Assembly: GCA_003024985.2 (NCBI GenBank)
Contig: PXIH01S0019287.1
Reading direction: 5' to 3' (one strand)
Length of the DNA: 15,325 nt
Origin: Euperipatoides rowelli
Taxonomy: Eukaryota; Onychophora; Udeonychophora; Euonychophora; Peripatopsidae
The notes under the pieces are model-generated. The model worked only from the letters and a program-made list of their open reading frames with translations. It was not told where the DNA came from and did no database searches. Positions 1 through 8,965 of this stretch are shown piece after piece (the stretch's first letter is position 1; the number at the start of each line of letters is the position of its first letter). A program made the position numbers and the translations under genes.

Positions 1-840
1 AAGTAAAACTAAAATACCTTACTTTTAAAATCTAAATTTGTTTTTTTTAATGTCTATTGTCTTTCTATTCTTGTATGATATAGTTTATATAACAAAACCT
101 TTAGTTTTTTTATAAAAAATAATGTTATAACTGCATAATTAACTCTCGCCTTATTTGATGGCACCAGATGATAATGCCTTTGTTTACAAAGTATAAACCT
201 CTTAGCCTTAGCAGTTACTAAGCGGCCCATACTCTATAAATATAGCCTCAAATCATCCAGTCGTTGAATCTATCGGCCTAGGTTACATGACCAAATGCAT
301 ACGATACCGGTCAACAAACAAATTGATCGTTTCGACAAGTGATAAACAGTATACAATTATTAAAAAATTGTGTTTTATTATAAAATGAATATGTAATAGC
401 AATATATGATTTTAAATGTAAAATTATATATATAAAATAAGAGAACGGGAAAATTAGAATATTCTAATATACACGGAATATACAAGATACACTTGGTTTA
501 ACTATAGAGAAAAATACTAGTAAAACTTTAATTTTAAAAATAAAGAAACATTTATTTCTGTTTTTTTTTTTTTTTGTAATTAAAGATGTATTATATCACC
601 TGATTAATTTCATATGGCATGGCATCTATGGAATTTTGTTTTTCTAGAAGTCGCTATGACACTGCGATTGTATTATTGAATGACTGGTATTTATTGTTTT
701 GGGGGCATTTATAATTATGTAAGTGTTCATTTACAGTTTTAACCTTAAGACCAAACCTGAACCCTAACCCAGACTAAAACAACTAATTTTTTTGTAACAT
801 CAAAAGAAAAATGGAACACTAACTGAGATAACGTAATTAA
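1..840. other. AT-rich non-coding stretch, no gene seen
   Basis: No open frame of note and no family match that I can recognise on either strand. The stretch is rich in T and A runs. It contains a 16-bp perfect palindrome (453-468) and a short run resembling degenerate CCTAA-type repeats near 743-771. The latter is too short and irregular to call telomeric. Confidence 0.6.
453..468. repeat. 16-bp perfect palindrome
   Basis: The sequence attagaatattctaat is its own reverse complement. Its core GAAnnTTC is the arrangement bound by heat-shock factors, but no gene is visible nearby, so a regulatory role is unsupported. In DNA this AT-rich a chance palindrome is likely. Confidence 0.5.
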
Positions 841-847
841 GTAGCCT

Positions 848-1160
848 ACTAGCCTATGCCCAAATCCTATGATAATCAAGAAGTACAATATAATCTTGGC
901 GATTGTTTTTTGATGAAGGGTTAGCCAATTTGTAAATTTAAAATGTTGATTAGCAGATTATTTTATTTATTTTTTATTTTAAAATATCTGTTTTGAAAAT
1001 GTCTAAGTATGGTACTAGCCTATGCACAAATCCTATGATAATCAAGAAATGCTATAGCTTATAATCTTTGCCGATTATTTTTTGATGAAGGCTTAGCCGA
1101 TTTATTTTAAATATCATTAGCCGATTATTATTATTTTTTTTTATTTTAAAATGTCTATTA
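848..1160. repeat. Diverged tandem duplication, 166-bp period, two copies
   Basis: The word actagcctatgc begins at 848 and again at 1014, and both are followed by caaatcctatgataatcaag. The later blocks, tttttgatgaagg and ttagcc followed by a ttattttaaaat tract, recur in the same order at about the same 166-bp offset. The copies differ by scattered substitutions and small indels, so the duplication is not recent. No coding potential is seen in either copy. Confidence 0.8.
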
Positions 1161-1409
1161 ATCTCACAAATTAATAAAAAGTGTGGTATAGCTAAAATTG
1201 GAACCATTTTGAATAATTATGATTGGTCTTTTATTTATTCCATTAGTGACATTAATATTGCAGCTAATTTTTTTTCATAATGAAATTTATAATATTTTTC
1301 TTAATTGATTTCCTATAAAAAAAAAGAAATTTAATAAATTAACCCCTATTTGGTTTTAATGAAACATACTTTAACTCCAAAATTAAATTTAAATGTGACT
1401 GGCATTTTT

Positions 1410-3060
1410 TTGTTTTAATGATGAAATTGATGATTTATTTAAAAAAAGAAATATATTGTTTAAAAAAATAATTTGGATGAATGTAAATTAATAAATTCAT
1501 CTATTAAAATAAATATACATAAAGCTAAAACAAAGTGGTTTAATAAGAATAGCCATGTGCCCAATTGGATTTAGTGATTTTTATAGTGAAGTAAAGAAAC
1601 TTATTGGTGTGAACAATAACTTTAATGATTCAATTGTTTTCCCTGATAAAAAATATTGTTGAATCTTATGTAGAAATATTGAAATTCTTCCCTAATTTCG
1701 AAAATCTTTATCATCCTTTGTGTTTATCTTATAAACAGGATTATTCATATCTTTCTTCGATACCCCTTATGGATAGATGGGAGGTACATAAACATTTAGC
1801 ATAATTTAAACCCAATACATCATCATCTCCTGATCATATTCCAAATTTTATATGGAATTTATTCGTATGAACTTATGGATCCTATTACTTCCTTGATAAA
1901 TCTGTCGCTGTTATCTTGTGAGTGCCCAAACATTTGGAAAACAACAACTCTATTAGTCTGCCTAAAGTTCCTAATCCTACGAATCATGGACAATTGAGAC
2001 CTATATCAATATCAACTCCATTGGTTAAGATCTGTAAAAGACATATTTTGAATTTGTTTCTTCCATGGATTTTGCCTTTATTAGATCCTCTTCAATTTGG
2101 AGGATTTCCAGATAGATCAACTAGCCATTAGCTATTTATTTACATAATACCCTTAAAAACCTTGAATCTAAATCTACATCAATTTGTTCAGTAATTACAG
2201 ATTTCAATAAGGCTTATGATAATTTAAACCGTAACGTTTTTTTATAATAAATTCATTTCACTTTTGCCAAATAATTTAATAACTTCCTGGATTGGTTCAT
2301 TCCGGGATGACAGAGTGCAGGTTTTAAAGAGTCATAAATATAACTCTGAATTTAGTTTTGGTTGCACTAATGGTGTTCTCCAGGGCTCGGTTCTGGGGAG
2401 GGGCACCATTTTTGCAATACTGGTAAATGACATAGCGATGAATATTGATCTTCGACTTAAATTTGTGGATGTTATGACCATCTCCTGTATTTTGGATAGT
2501 TCCAAATCAAAAAATAATTAGGCCTACCCTCAGTTTATGCTGGATAGTCTTGTTCGTCAAGTTAAAGAAATAGATATGCCATTGAATATTGCCAAACGCA
2601 AAGTAATTGTACATAGTTTTCTAAAAGTTAAGCCTAACATTAATATTTCTATTAATAATTTGTTATTGGAAGATGTTCAATACCGGTACATAAGGATTCT
2701 TGGTATTATTGTTCAGAACAATTTTAAATGGGATAGGCAAATAGATAGCATGATAAAAAAGGCTAACAAAACTATTTTTATTATTTATAAATTAAAATAT
2801 TTTGGTACACCTATTAATGTTTTGAAAATGGCATATTTTTCATTTGTAAGACAATTATTACAATATGGTGCTCCTATATGGGGTCCTGGTCTTACTAAAA
2901 AAACAGGTTAATCAATTGGAATCTATTCAAAGAAGAGTCATAAAAATTATCTTTGGAAAAAATTATATTGACTATAAAAAATGCTATTGTTTCTTTAAAT
3001 TGTGATGACTTGGTGTTTTTTTTCATCAAAAAACATTTTAGTGTTCAAAGTTTGAAGAGA
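1410..3060 (+). pseudogene. Decayed LINE (Jockey/CR1-like superfamily) reverse transcriptase
   Basis: This is a non-LTR retrotransposon ORF2 remnant read in several frames. From 1418 a frame gives the linker before RT (NDEIDDLFKKRN). About 1820-1920 encodes the RT N-terminus (SPDHIPNFIW, then LINLSLLSCECPNIW). The 1925-2128 frame carries GQLRPISI and FGGFPDRSTSH. TDFNKAYD at 2197-2220 is the palm block with the first catalytic aspartate. QGSVLG (2381-2398) is the next RT block. The expected [FY]xDD box reads FVDV at 2462-2473, so the second aspartate is lost. The 2537-2911 frame holds the thumb and C-terminal region (ILGIIVQNNFKW, LLQYGAPIWG), continuing frameshifted as ESIQRRVIKIIFG to about 3000. 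Several stops and frameshifts make it inactive. The 5' end and endonuclease are missing, typical of 5' truncation. Clade is not settled; it resembles the minus-strand LINE at 12650-13404. Confidence 0.88.
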
Positions 3061-3622
3061 CAAATATGAAAACATCTGCCGGCAATATTCATAATAGTTG
3101 TCCTGTATTTTAATATTGTACTTTCTAAAATGACCATTTTAGGTAGTTACTCATTTAAAACAATATTTGTAACAAAACAAAACCCGACAAGTTTATTGCA
3201 TTGACAACAAGTGCTAATGCATTCATAAAAATTTTAAATTTTTGTGCCACTCTGCATTGCAATTTAACCCGACAGATACCTGACTGCCAAAAGATTATAG
3301 AAAAGCTAATTTGGCAAATAAACACCAGAGCCTCAATTTGAGTTGTAGTTTTGTCCTTCCAATATGCAACTCAAATGAAAATGACTCAAATCGAGTATTA
3401 GGAATACATTGAAATGTAAGAGATAGGTGGTGCCGGTACTACTTACAATATCATTTTTAATACTGTAGAAAATAAACAAACTTTTCACCTTTTCCAAAAC
3501 AATGAAGAGAATAAAGGATTTTGTTTTTGGAAGGAGGGCAAATTGAGGCCAGATTAATTAAAAATGAGAAGTTGATTAAAAACTACTGAGAAAAATATTC
3601 TATTAAAAATAGTTTCTTTATC
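3061..3622. other. Non-coding stretch, probably including LINE 3' untranslated DNA
   Basis: No gene or named repeat is recognisable. The first part may be the 3' untranslated tail of the LINE ending near 3060, but no poly(A) or target duplication marks its end. The words ctcaatttgagttgtag and gcaactcaaatg near 3331-3377 are partly inverted. The word gactcaaatcgag near 3384 resembles units of the minisatellite that follows. Confidence 0.5.
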
Positions 3623-4024
3623 TTGAAACAACTCTAAGTGAAACGGTTCAGATTGAAACGTCCCAGATGGAAACGGCACAGATTGAAACGGCCCAGATTG
3701 AAAGTCCTTGACTGAAATGTCCTAGATTGAAAGGTCCCAGATTGAAATGTCCCGATTTGAAACGACTCAAATTGAAATGACCCAAATTGAAACGACCCGA
3801 CTTGAAAGAAGCCGACTTAAAACGACCTGACTTGAAATGACTCGACTTGAAATGACTCGACTTGAAATGACTTGACTTGAAACGACTTGACTTGAAATGA
3901 CTCGGATTGAAATGACTCGGATTGAAATGACTCGGATTGAAATGACTCGACTTGAAATTACTCAAATTAAAACGACTCGAATTGAAACAACTCAAATTGA
4001 AATGACTCGAATTGAAATTGAATT
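3623..4024. repeat. 15-bp minisatellite, about 26 copies
   Basis: A 15-bp unit of the form ttgaaacgactcgac runs for about 400 bp. Variants are blocked in space: units with cccagatt come first, then cgactt units, then three near-identical cggatt units, then caaatt units. This is expected when arrays grow by local slippage or unequal exchange. Because 15 is a multiple of three, the minus strand stays open for 127 codons and reads as a five-residue repeat (FKSSH, FNPSH, FNLGH). That frame superficially resembles pentapeptide-repeat proteins, but it has no flanking gene context and is best read as a by-product of the repeat. Confidence 0.93.
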
Positions 4025-4496
4025 TGTTCACTATTTATGGATGTGGATCTGAATTACAATATTATAAAAATTATTTAATTACAATATGTAATATAAAACA
4101 AATAAATGATGTCATAAACTATTCATCTTCCAGTAATTTAGACCTTGTCCATATTGATGGTTATTTTATCTAATTAAGTAGTCTCTGTCAAGATCAAAAA
4201 TCTTCAGAGTTATGGAAATTCTTCTGCAGACTCAATAATCCAAATAGAATCTTGCACCAGCAAGTCCAGCATCCAACACTTGGTCCAACAATAGCAATCA
4301 ATAATTAATGTTACTGGATATCAGAGGAATTACCAATGGAAAATCTTAAAAAGACTCTTCCACATAAAAGAGGGACCTTGTTGCCTCATGGACATAAGAT
4401 GGAAAAATTAAATCTAAAAGGGTTCCCTGACAGGTCAGGTGTATTCAATTTTCCTAATTTATTCTATTTAGTTTGTCACAATAATATTGGAGAAAT
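4025..4496. other. Non-coding stretch left of the composite SINE insertion
   Basis: A short frame open from 4336 runs into the SINE head and ends inside it, so I do not call it a gene. The word aattacaatat recurs near 4051 and 4078. No recognisable protein family or RNA is seen. Confidence 0.5.
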
Positions 4497-4514
4497 AAAG
4501 AATTCCTTTAATAT
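4497..4514 (+). repeat. Left 18-bp direct repeat, probable target-site duplication
   Basis: The sequence aaagaattcctttaatat stands directly before the SINE head at 4515. It recurs exactly at 5909-5926, directly after the poly(A) of the second SINE copy. This length and position fit target-primed reverse transcription by LINE machinery. Up to three leading A residues may belong to the poly(A), so the secure duplication is 16 bp (4499-4514 and 5911-5926). Confidence 0.8.
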
Positions 4515-4614
4515 GGTCTCGGTTCCGTGGTCGAGCGGATTCACTTCCGCTTGATGAACCGAAGGCATATGCTGAGGTGTACAGGTTAGCGCCTCGGCTT
4601 GGGCAGTTAAGGAA
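4515..4614 (+). mobile_element. tRNA-derived SINE, copy 1 (head only)
   Basis: About 100 bp match the head of the full copy at 5605-5910, with roughly seven differences. An A-box-like tggtcgagcgg (4528-4538) and a B-box-like ggttagcgcct (4584-4594) are spaced as in tRNAs with a long variable arm (Ser/Leu type). This suggests a tRNA-derived internal RNA polymerase III promoter. The conserved C of the B box (GGTTC) is A here, so promoter activity is doubtful. The copy stops at 4614, one base before an N, where gypsy-type pol sequence begins. The tRNA parentage is inferred from the boxes; the SINE family is not one I can name. Confidence 0.72.
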
Positions 4615-4615
4615 N

Positions 4616-5604
4616 AAACTATTCATCTAAAGGAAATTTTGGCGCCCAAATTCTGCAAACATAGGGAAGTTCCATTTGCTTTAATATGAAGATGCATTAA
4701 GATAAAAACAAGGTATTCTCATTCCTGCCAAATTTAGTAAATAGATTACATCAATAGTAACTTTATTAAAAAATTTGAATCTTTCGAAAAAATCGTAGAC
4801 TATAAAGTCAGGCTGAATAAAAATCTTAAAGTTGATCATTATTCACTTCCAATAATCAAATATTATGCTGTCTAAACAAGCAGGTCGGAAAATATTCAGT
4901 AAATTAGATTTTGCACACACATATCAGCAAGTTTGTGTAGATAAAATGTCAGTTGAATTATTAACAATTAATACCCACCAAAAAATTTTTAATGTAATTT
5001 GATTACCATTTGGAATTTCATCAGCCTGGCAATTTTTCAAAGTATTATGGACAGAATATTAAAAGGACTAAATGATGTGATCTGCTTTTTAGGTGACATT
5101 ATAAGTGAAAATATAGACTCCCACTTCAAGGACCAGAAAGCATTATTTAAAATCTTACAAAATATTGGAATACATTTAAATTAAAAAAAAAAAAAAAAGA
5201 GAATTCCTGAAGTATAGTATAGAATATTTAGGATACTTAAATGTCAAAGGAATTAAACCAAATAAAACAAAAGTGGAAGTAGTTGTTGCAGCACCCAAAC
5301 CAAATTATATTGATCAACTCCAATCTTCTTTAGGACTTTTTTAGTACAACAGAAAGTTTGTACCAAATTTATCAAGCAAAATTGCACAACATAATAACTT
5401 GCTTAGTAAAAATGTTATATTGAATTGGAATGAAATGTTGCCAAAGTAATTCAAATTAATAATAAGAAAAAAAAAAGTTCATAAAATATATTAACCCACT
5501 ATGACTTGAAGAAAACATTAATTTTAGCTACAGAGGCATCACCCTACAGTATTTCAGTAGTCTTGTCACACAAAATCACAACACTTCAGAAAATCCAATA
5601 ATGT
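4616..5604 (+). pseudogene. Ty3/gypsy-type pol fragment: reverse transcriptase and start of RNase H
   Basis: A frameshifted LTR-retrotransposon pol fragment. In order: REVPFAL (about 4662-4683), DYKVRLN (about 4797), FSKLDFAHTYQQV (4895-4933) with the palm aspartate at 4907-4909, LPFGISSA (about 5003-5026), then a frameshift to FQSIMDRIL. The catalytic YxDD-type box reads FLGD at 5086-5097, with glycine replacing the first aspartate. EYLGYLNVKGI (about 5221), AAPKP and SLGLF follow, with an in-frame stop, then KFVPNLS. The RNase H start is visible as HYDLKKTLILATEASPY (about 5498-5548), where family members usually have TDAS. An A-run at 5185-5199 breaks one frame. Gag, protease, integrase and LTRs are absent. 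Both ends abut SINE sequence. It cannot encode a working enzyme. Confidence 0.9.
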
Positions 5605-5910
5605 TGTCTCAGTTCCACGGTCGAGCGGATTCACTTTCGCTTGATGAACCGAAGGCATATGCTGAGGTGTACAGGTTCGCGCCTCGGCTTGGGCAGTTAC
5701 GGAACATTTTTTCCCTAGCTTTAACAGCTCGCCTCGGGTTTTTCCAAGTACACTGCCCTTGTAACATCAAGGAACCTGTGAATCCACGTTTCAATCAGTT
5801 TAAAGTCAATTTAAAGTTTAAAGTTCAATTTAAAGTCAATTTAATTACCCCCCAAAAAAATACATTTCTTCTCCTCTTGGAGAGGAAATTTATTTTTTTT
5901 AAAAAAAAAA
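5605..5910 (+). mobile_element. tRNA-derived SINE, copy 2 (full length with poly(A))
   Basis: The head matches copy 1. An A-box-like cggtcgagcgg (5618-5628) and a B-box-like ggttcgcgcct (5674-5684) lie 56 nt apart. After the head comes a unique body (about 5701-5795), then a tail of repeated caatttaaagt-type words (about 5800-5850), a C/A-rich stretch and a terminal A-run (5901-5911). The run ends at the right-hand 18-bp direct repeat. Head, body, simple tail and poly(A) is the standard SINE order. Its 5' edge falls immediately after the gypsy RNase H fragment. Frames open through it (for example from 5601) are incidental. Confidence 0.75.
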
Positions 5911-5926
5911 AGAATTCCTTTAATAT
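5909..5926 (+). repeat. Right 18-bp direct repeat, probable target-site duplication
   Basis: Exact copy of 4497-4514, immediately downstream of the poly(A) of SINE copy 2. The pair brackets the whole SINE-gypsy-SINE unit rather than either SINE alone. Confidence 0.8.
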
Positions 5927-6442
5927 CAGTTTGGGCTCCTATATATTTTTCTTCAATATTGTTTGGGGATTACTTCAAGAGTTATTCTCAATGTTTGTTA
6001 TTTTTGTTCTTCAACAATACTTATCGTATTCCATTTATATGATATTTGTTGAAGAAATAAGCAATAAGGCAAGTAAATGTTTATTTCAACTATAAACATT
6101 CGACTTAATAAACCTAAAAGCTTAATATTTTTTATCTTTTATAATATACTAGTTGATTATAAAAGATAAAAATACAGTGTGTTGTGTTTATTTATTTAAC
6201 GATGCAATGGGAATCTACTTTATAAAATACATTTAATATCAGCAGATTTTCTATTATTAATTGGCATTGCAACACATGCAAATACTGCAAGTATAATTTA
6301 GTTGATTAAAAAGAACTGAAACCTGGCTTTTTTATTAACTTTTATAATAAAAATATATAGCCTACTATAAAGTTAATATTAAGACAAGAATGATAGGTAT
6401 GATACACTAAATAAATGAATGCTGGATAGATTTTATATTACA
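5927..6442. other. AT-rich non-coding stretch
   Basis: The left end continues the pre-insertion target of the composite SINE unit. A strong 17-bp-arm hairpin lies at 6129-6172. No coding or RNA gene is seen. Confidence 0.55.
6129..6172. repeat. Perfect inverted repeat, 17-bp arms, 10-bp loop
   Basis: Arm tttttatcttttataat (6129-6145) is the exact reverse complement of 6156-6172, around the loop atactagttg. No TIR-transposon family or target duplication is evident. It may be the remnant of a very small MITE, a replication fold-back, or chance in AT-rich DNA, though 17 perfect pairs is long for chance. Confidence 0.8.
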
Positions 6443-7136
6443 TCTATATTATATAAAAGTGAATGTGTATTAGTCTGTATGTATGTAAGTTCTTTATAAA
6501 ATCCTAAACCTTTGCACCGATATGGACCAAATTTGGCATAGTTATTCTTTAGGCTGCAGCACACAATATAGGCTACCATTAAAACTGGACACACCACAAC
6601 TGAACATGTGAACATGTGAGACAGTTTTTCTTAGAAAATGTGGTTAATACAGGAACTTTGAATTACACTCCTTAACCCTTGGACCGATTTGGACCAAATT
6701 TGGCATAATTATTATCTAGGATTCAGAGATTACCAGTAAACCTGGACACACCATTGCTCTATATGCACAGACAGTTTATCTTAGAAGTTGGTGTTAATAC
6801 TGGAAAATTTTTATTCTATCTAATCCTAAACCCTTGGACTGATCTGTACAAATTTGGAATAGGACCCAGTACAAAATGTTGACTACTGTTAAACCTGTAC
6901 ACACCACTGCTGCACAAGTAAAGACAGTTTTTCTTAGAAGTTGGGGTTATCACAGGAATATTTTCATTCTATATATTCTAAACCCTTGCACCGATATGGA
7001 CCAAATTTGCATAGTTACTCTCTAGGACCCTGCACCAAATATATACAGTTTTTCTTAGAAGTTGGGGTTAACAAATAATTTTTTTTCATTTTGAATGTTG
7101 TAAGAAGCCCGGGCAACACCGGTTACTTGAAGCTAT
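6443..7136 (+). mobile_element. Non-autonomous Helitron-like element
   Basis: The 5' end reads TCTATATTATATAAAAGTG after an A. The 3' end has a small hairpin (ccgg gcaaca ccgg, 7109-7122) a few bases before CTAT at 7133-7136, followed by T. Helitrons insert between A and T, start with TC, and carry a 3' hairpin before CTRR. Here the last base of CTRR has changed. The interior is built from four tandem copies of a 150-167-bp unit, a design known from non-autonomous Helitron-like elements in invertebrates. No Rep/helicase coding is present. The assignment rests on end structure and general resemblance, not on a database match. A degenerate satellite is the alternative. Confidence 0.5.
6500..7078 (+). 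repeat. Four tandem ~150-167-bp units, the last one shortened
   Basis: The anchor word (gcaccgatatggaccaaatt and variants) begins at 6514, 6681, 6836 and 6988, giving spacings of 167, 155 and 152 bp. Each unit continues with ctggacacaccac-type words and cagtttttcttagaagttggggtta. Unit 4 lacks the middle ctggacacaccac block. A short minus-strand frame at 6433-6615 is incidental. Confidence 0.88.
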
Positions 7137-7474
7137 TAGGCTATATTAAAAAAATTAACATTCAGTTCTCATTTAATCTCTTTGAAAATAAATTAATAAC
7201 TTCTTTAAAACTTCTTAATCCTTCTTCTAGTCATTATTTTCGTTAATCTATTGAAATCTAATTAAATTAAAACAGCATGTTTAAAATGTCTTTCCTTTAT
7301 TTTGAAAAATTGTTTTAAATAAAACATTATAGGTAGGACCGGGCAATTTGCAGAAAATGTACGTGAACTCATAAATTATTTTTCATGTGAGCGCTGATGT
7401 TCAGTCAATATTCTATTTGTTGCTTTGTTTTGGGGAGGGGGAGTTATGTCCAACAATCTGCAAGAAATATGACA
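7137..7474. other. Non-coding stretch between Helitron-like and piggyBac-like elements
   Basis: AT-rich with a G-run (ggggaggggg near 7432). No gene, RNA or recognised repeat is visible. Confidence 0.5.
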
Positions 7475-7577
7475 TTAATCTTTTCCACTCCAATGTCGAT
7501 TCTCAATCGCCATTTATAATTTTGCAGTGTGCTCTTTAGTCAGTGATAATATCAACATTTTGTCACTTATTTGTCAA

Positions 7578-7610
7578 TCTAAAAAACAATTTATCTGTCT
7601 AAAAAACAAT
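7578..7610 (-). repeat. Short tandem repeat at the LINE 3' end
   Basis: The word tctaaaaaacaat occurs at 7578-7590 and 7598-7610, a 20-bp period. It lies just beyond the stop and short 3' untranslated region of the minus-strand LINE. Many CR1/L2-group LINEs end in short tandem repeats, so this is a plausible 3' terminus. Confidence 0.45.
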
Positions 7611-8890
7611 CAAGAAATATTCGTTAGATTAGATTTAGTGTTAAGATGACTATAAGACTTGCTTTTACACCTATATTAAACTATTATAATAATCATCTAA
7701 TTGTAGGTAGCCATCCAATGTGTTCTTAAAACCATTCAATGAAGCCGACTCAACAACATATCCTGGCAATCCATTCCATATTTTTCCAATTCTTACATTC
7801 ATAAAACAATATCTAATCTGCAAGTGCGAGTGTTGTATTTTAATTTGGTATCTATGACCATTCAATTTTTTGTTTTCTCTCAGTGTGTATACTTTATCCA
7901 TGTTTTGTTCCATCACTACCTTCTTATACGTGTATATCAGATTCCCTCTCAATTGACGTTGTTCTGGTGTTAGAATTTTCCAAGTTTTTAAAATCAGCAA
8001 TCTCAGTGTATAGAATGAATCTGTTCAGCAGTTCTATATCTGTACTATTTCCCAAGTAATATACATTTGAGGCAAAATCTATTATTGGTTGGAGTAAGCT
8101 CCTACACACCCTAACAAAAATTTCATCGTCCATGTTATTAATATTCATCAACAAATAAAATCTATAATGCAACTTGGAAATTAACCTGTCAGTTTGGCTA
8201 GAGAAATTTAGTCTGTCATCTATCATTATACCCAAATCTAGGTACCTATTTGTCACTTTTAATTCCCAATTATCCATATAGTATCTCTTGTTACTTCTTT
8301 ATTTTCCCAATTTCAGTTCACAACATTTTTCTCTATTCACTTCTAGACCATTTTTGTCCACGCACCTAGAAATCAAACCTATCTCACTCTGCAGTCTCTC
8401 ATAATCATTATCCAATACCCCTATATATGCGTACGTCATCTGCATAACTATGTATAGAATCAAATTTCAATGTGTGCAAACCCGTCAAAAACAAATTGAA
8501 TAATGGAGCAGACAAAACAGCCCCTTGTGGCAATCCTTTATTTGAAATCCTAATGTCTGATATCACCCTAGAAACCTGCTCCCAAGATGGGCGATTTAAT
8601 AAAAATGACCTCAACCATCCCACTATTTCATCATCAACATTATACGATATTAACTTAGCTATAAGAAGGTTCATTGGGACCGCATTAATGCATTCTGTAG
8701 ATCAAATTCGACAATACTGATAGAGTTCTCCTCATCTCTATCTCAGCCAATTGTCAATTGATTTCAATAAACATGTTTCACATGATCTTCCTTTTCTTAA
8801 TCCAAATTGGTTTTCGTCCAACAAATCATCCAATGTTGGCTGTATTAGATTTAAAATAACTCGCTCAGCAATCTTTCCAAAAGAGTTTGT

Positions 8891-8917
8891 TAGACAAATT
8901 GGTCTTTAATTTGTCTA
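8891..8917. repeat. Inverted repeat, 10-bp arms, 7-bp loop
   Basis: Arm tagacaaatt (8891-8900) is the exact reverse complement of aatttgtcta (8908-8917). The first arm and loop encode the conserved RT block (RPICL) on the minus strand, so that arm is native. The second arm has no counterpart in the expected LINE sequence and looks like an inverted copy. It directly abuts the 48-bp palindrome. Confidence 0.8.
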
Positions 8918-8965
8918 GATAAATCCTATCTATAAAAAAGGCCTTTTTTATAGATAGGATTTATC
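8918..8965. repeat. 48-bp perfect palindrome inside a LINE
   Basis: Bases 8918-8941 are the exact reverse complement of 8942-8965, with no spacer. The right half encodes INPIYKKG on the minus strand and is native LINE sequence. The left half is its inverted copy and replaces the short segment normally found between KKG and the RPI block. Confidence 0.95.

Noticed and set aside
743-771. Telomere-like CCTAACCC words, also near 11647-11675
   Set aside because: Only two or three irregular copies each. The second set lies inside a TIR element.
721-822. Possible small MITE with ends agtgttcattt and inverted aaatggaacact
   Set aside because: Arms are about 11 bp with an indel, and there is no convincing target duplication.
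3648-4031. 127-codon minus-strand frame resembling a pentapeptide-repeat protein
   Set aside because: The unit is 15 bp, so open repeating frames are expected. There is no promoter, flanking gene or non-repeat domain.
4336-4554. 72-codon plus-strand frame
   Set aside because: It crosses the target duplication and ends inside the SINE head, so it is an accidental fusion.
4515-5910. Reading the two SINE copies as LTRs of the gypsy element between them
   Set aside because: The copies carry tRNA-like boxes and a poly(A) tail, lack TG...CA ends, enclose only a pol fragment, and are bounded by an 18-bp rather than a 4-6-bp duplication.
5601-6095. 164-codon plus-strand frame, the longest in the window, and its antisense frame 5609-5794
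   Set aside because: It runs through SINE head, tail, poly(A) and unrelated flank, translating low-complexity DNA with no domain.
8472-8720. 82-codon plus-strand frame
   Set aside because: It is the antisense shadow of the minus-strand LINE RT region.
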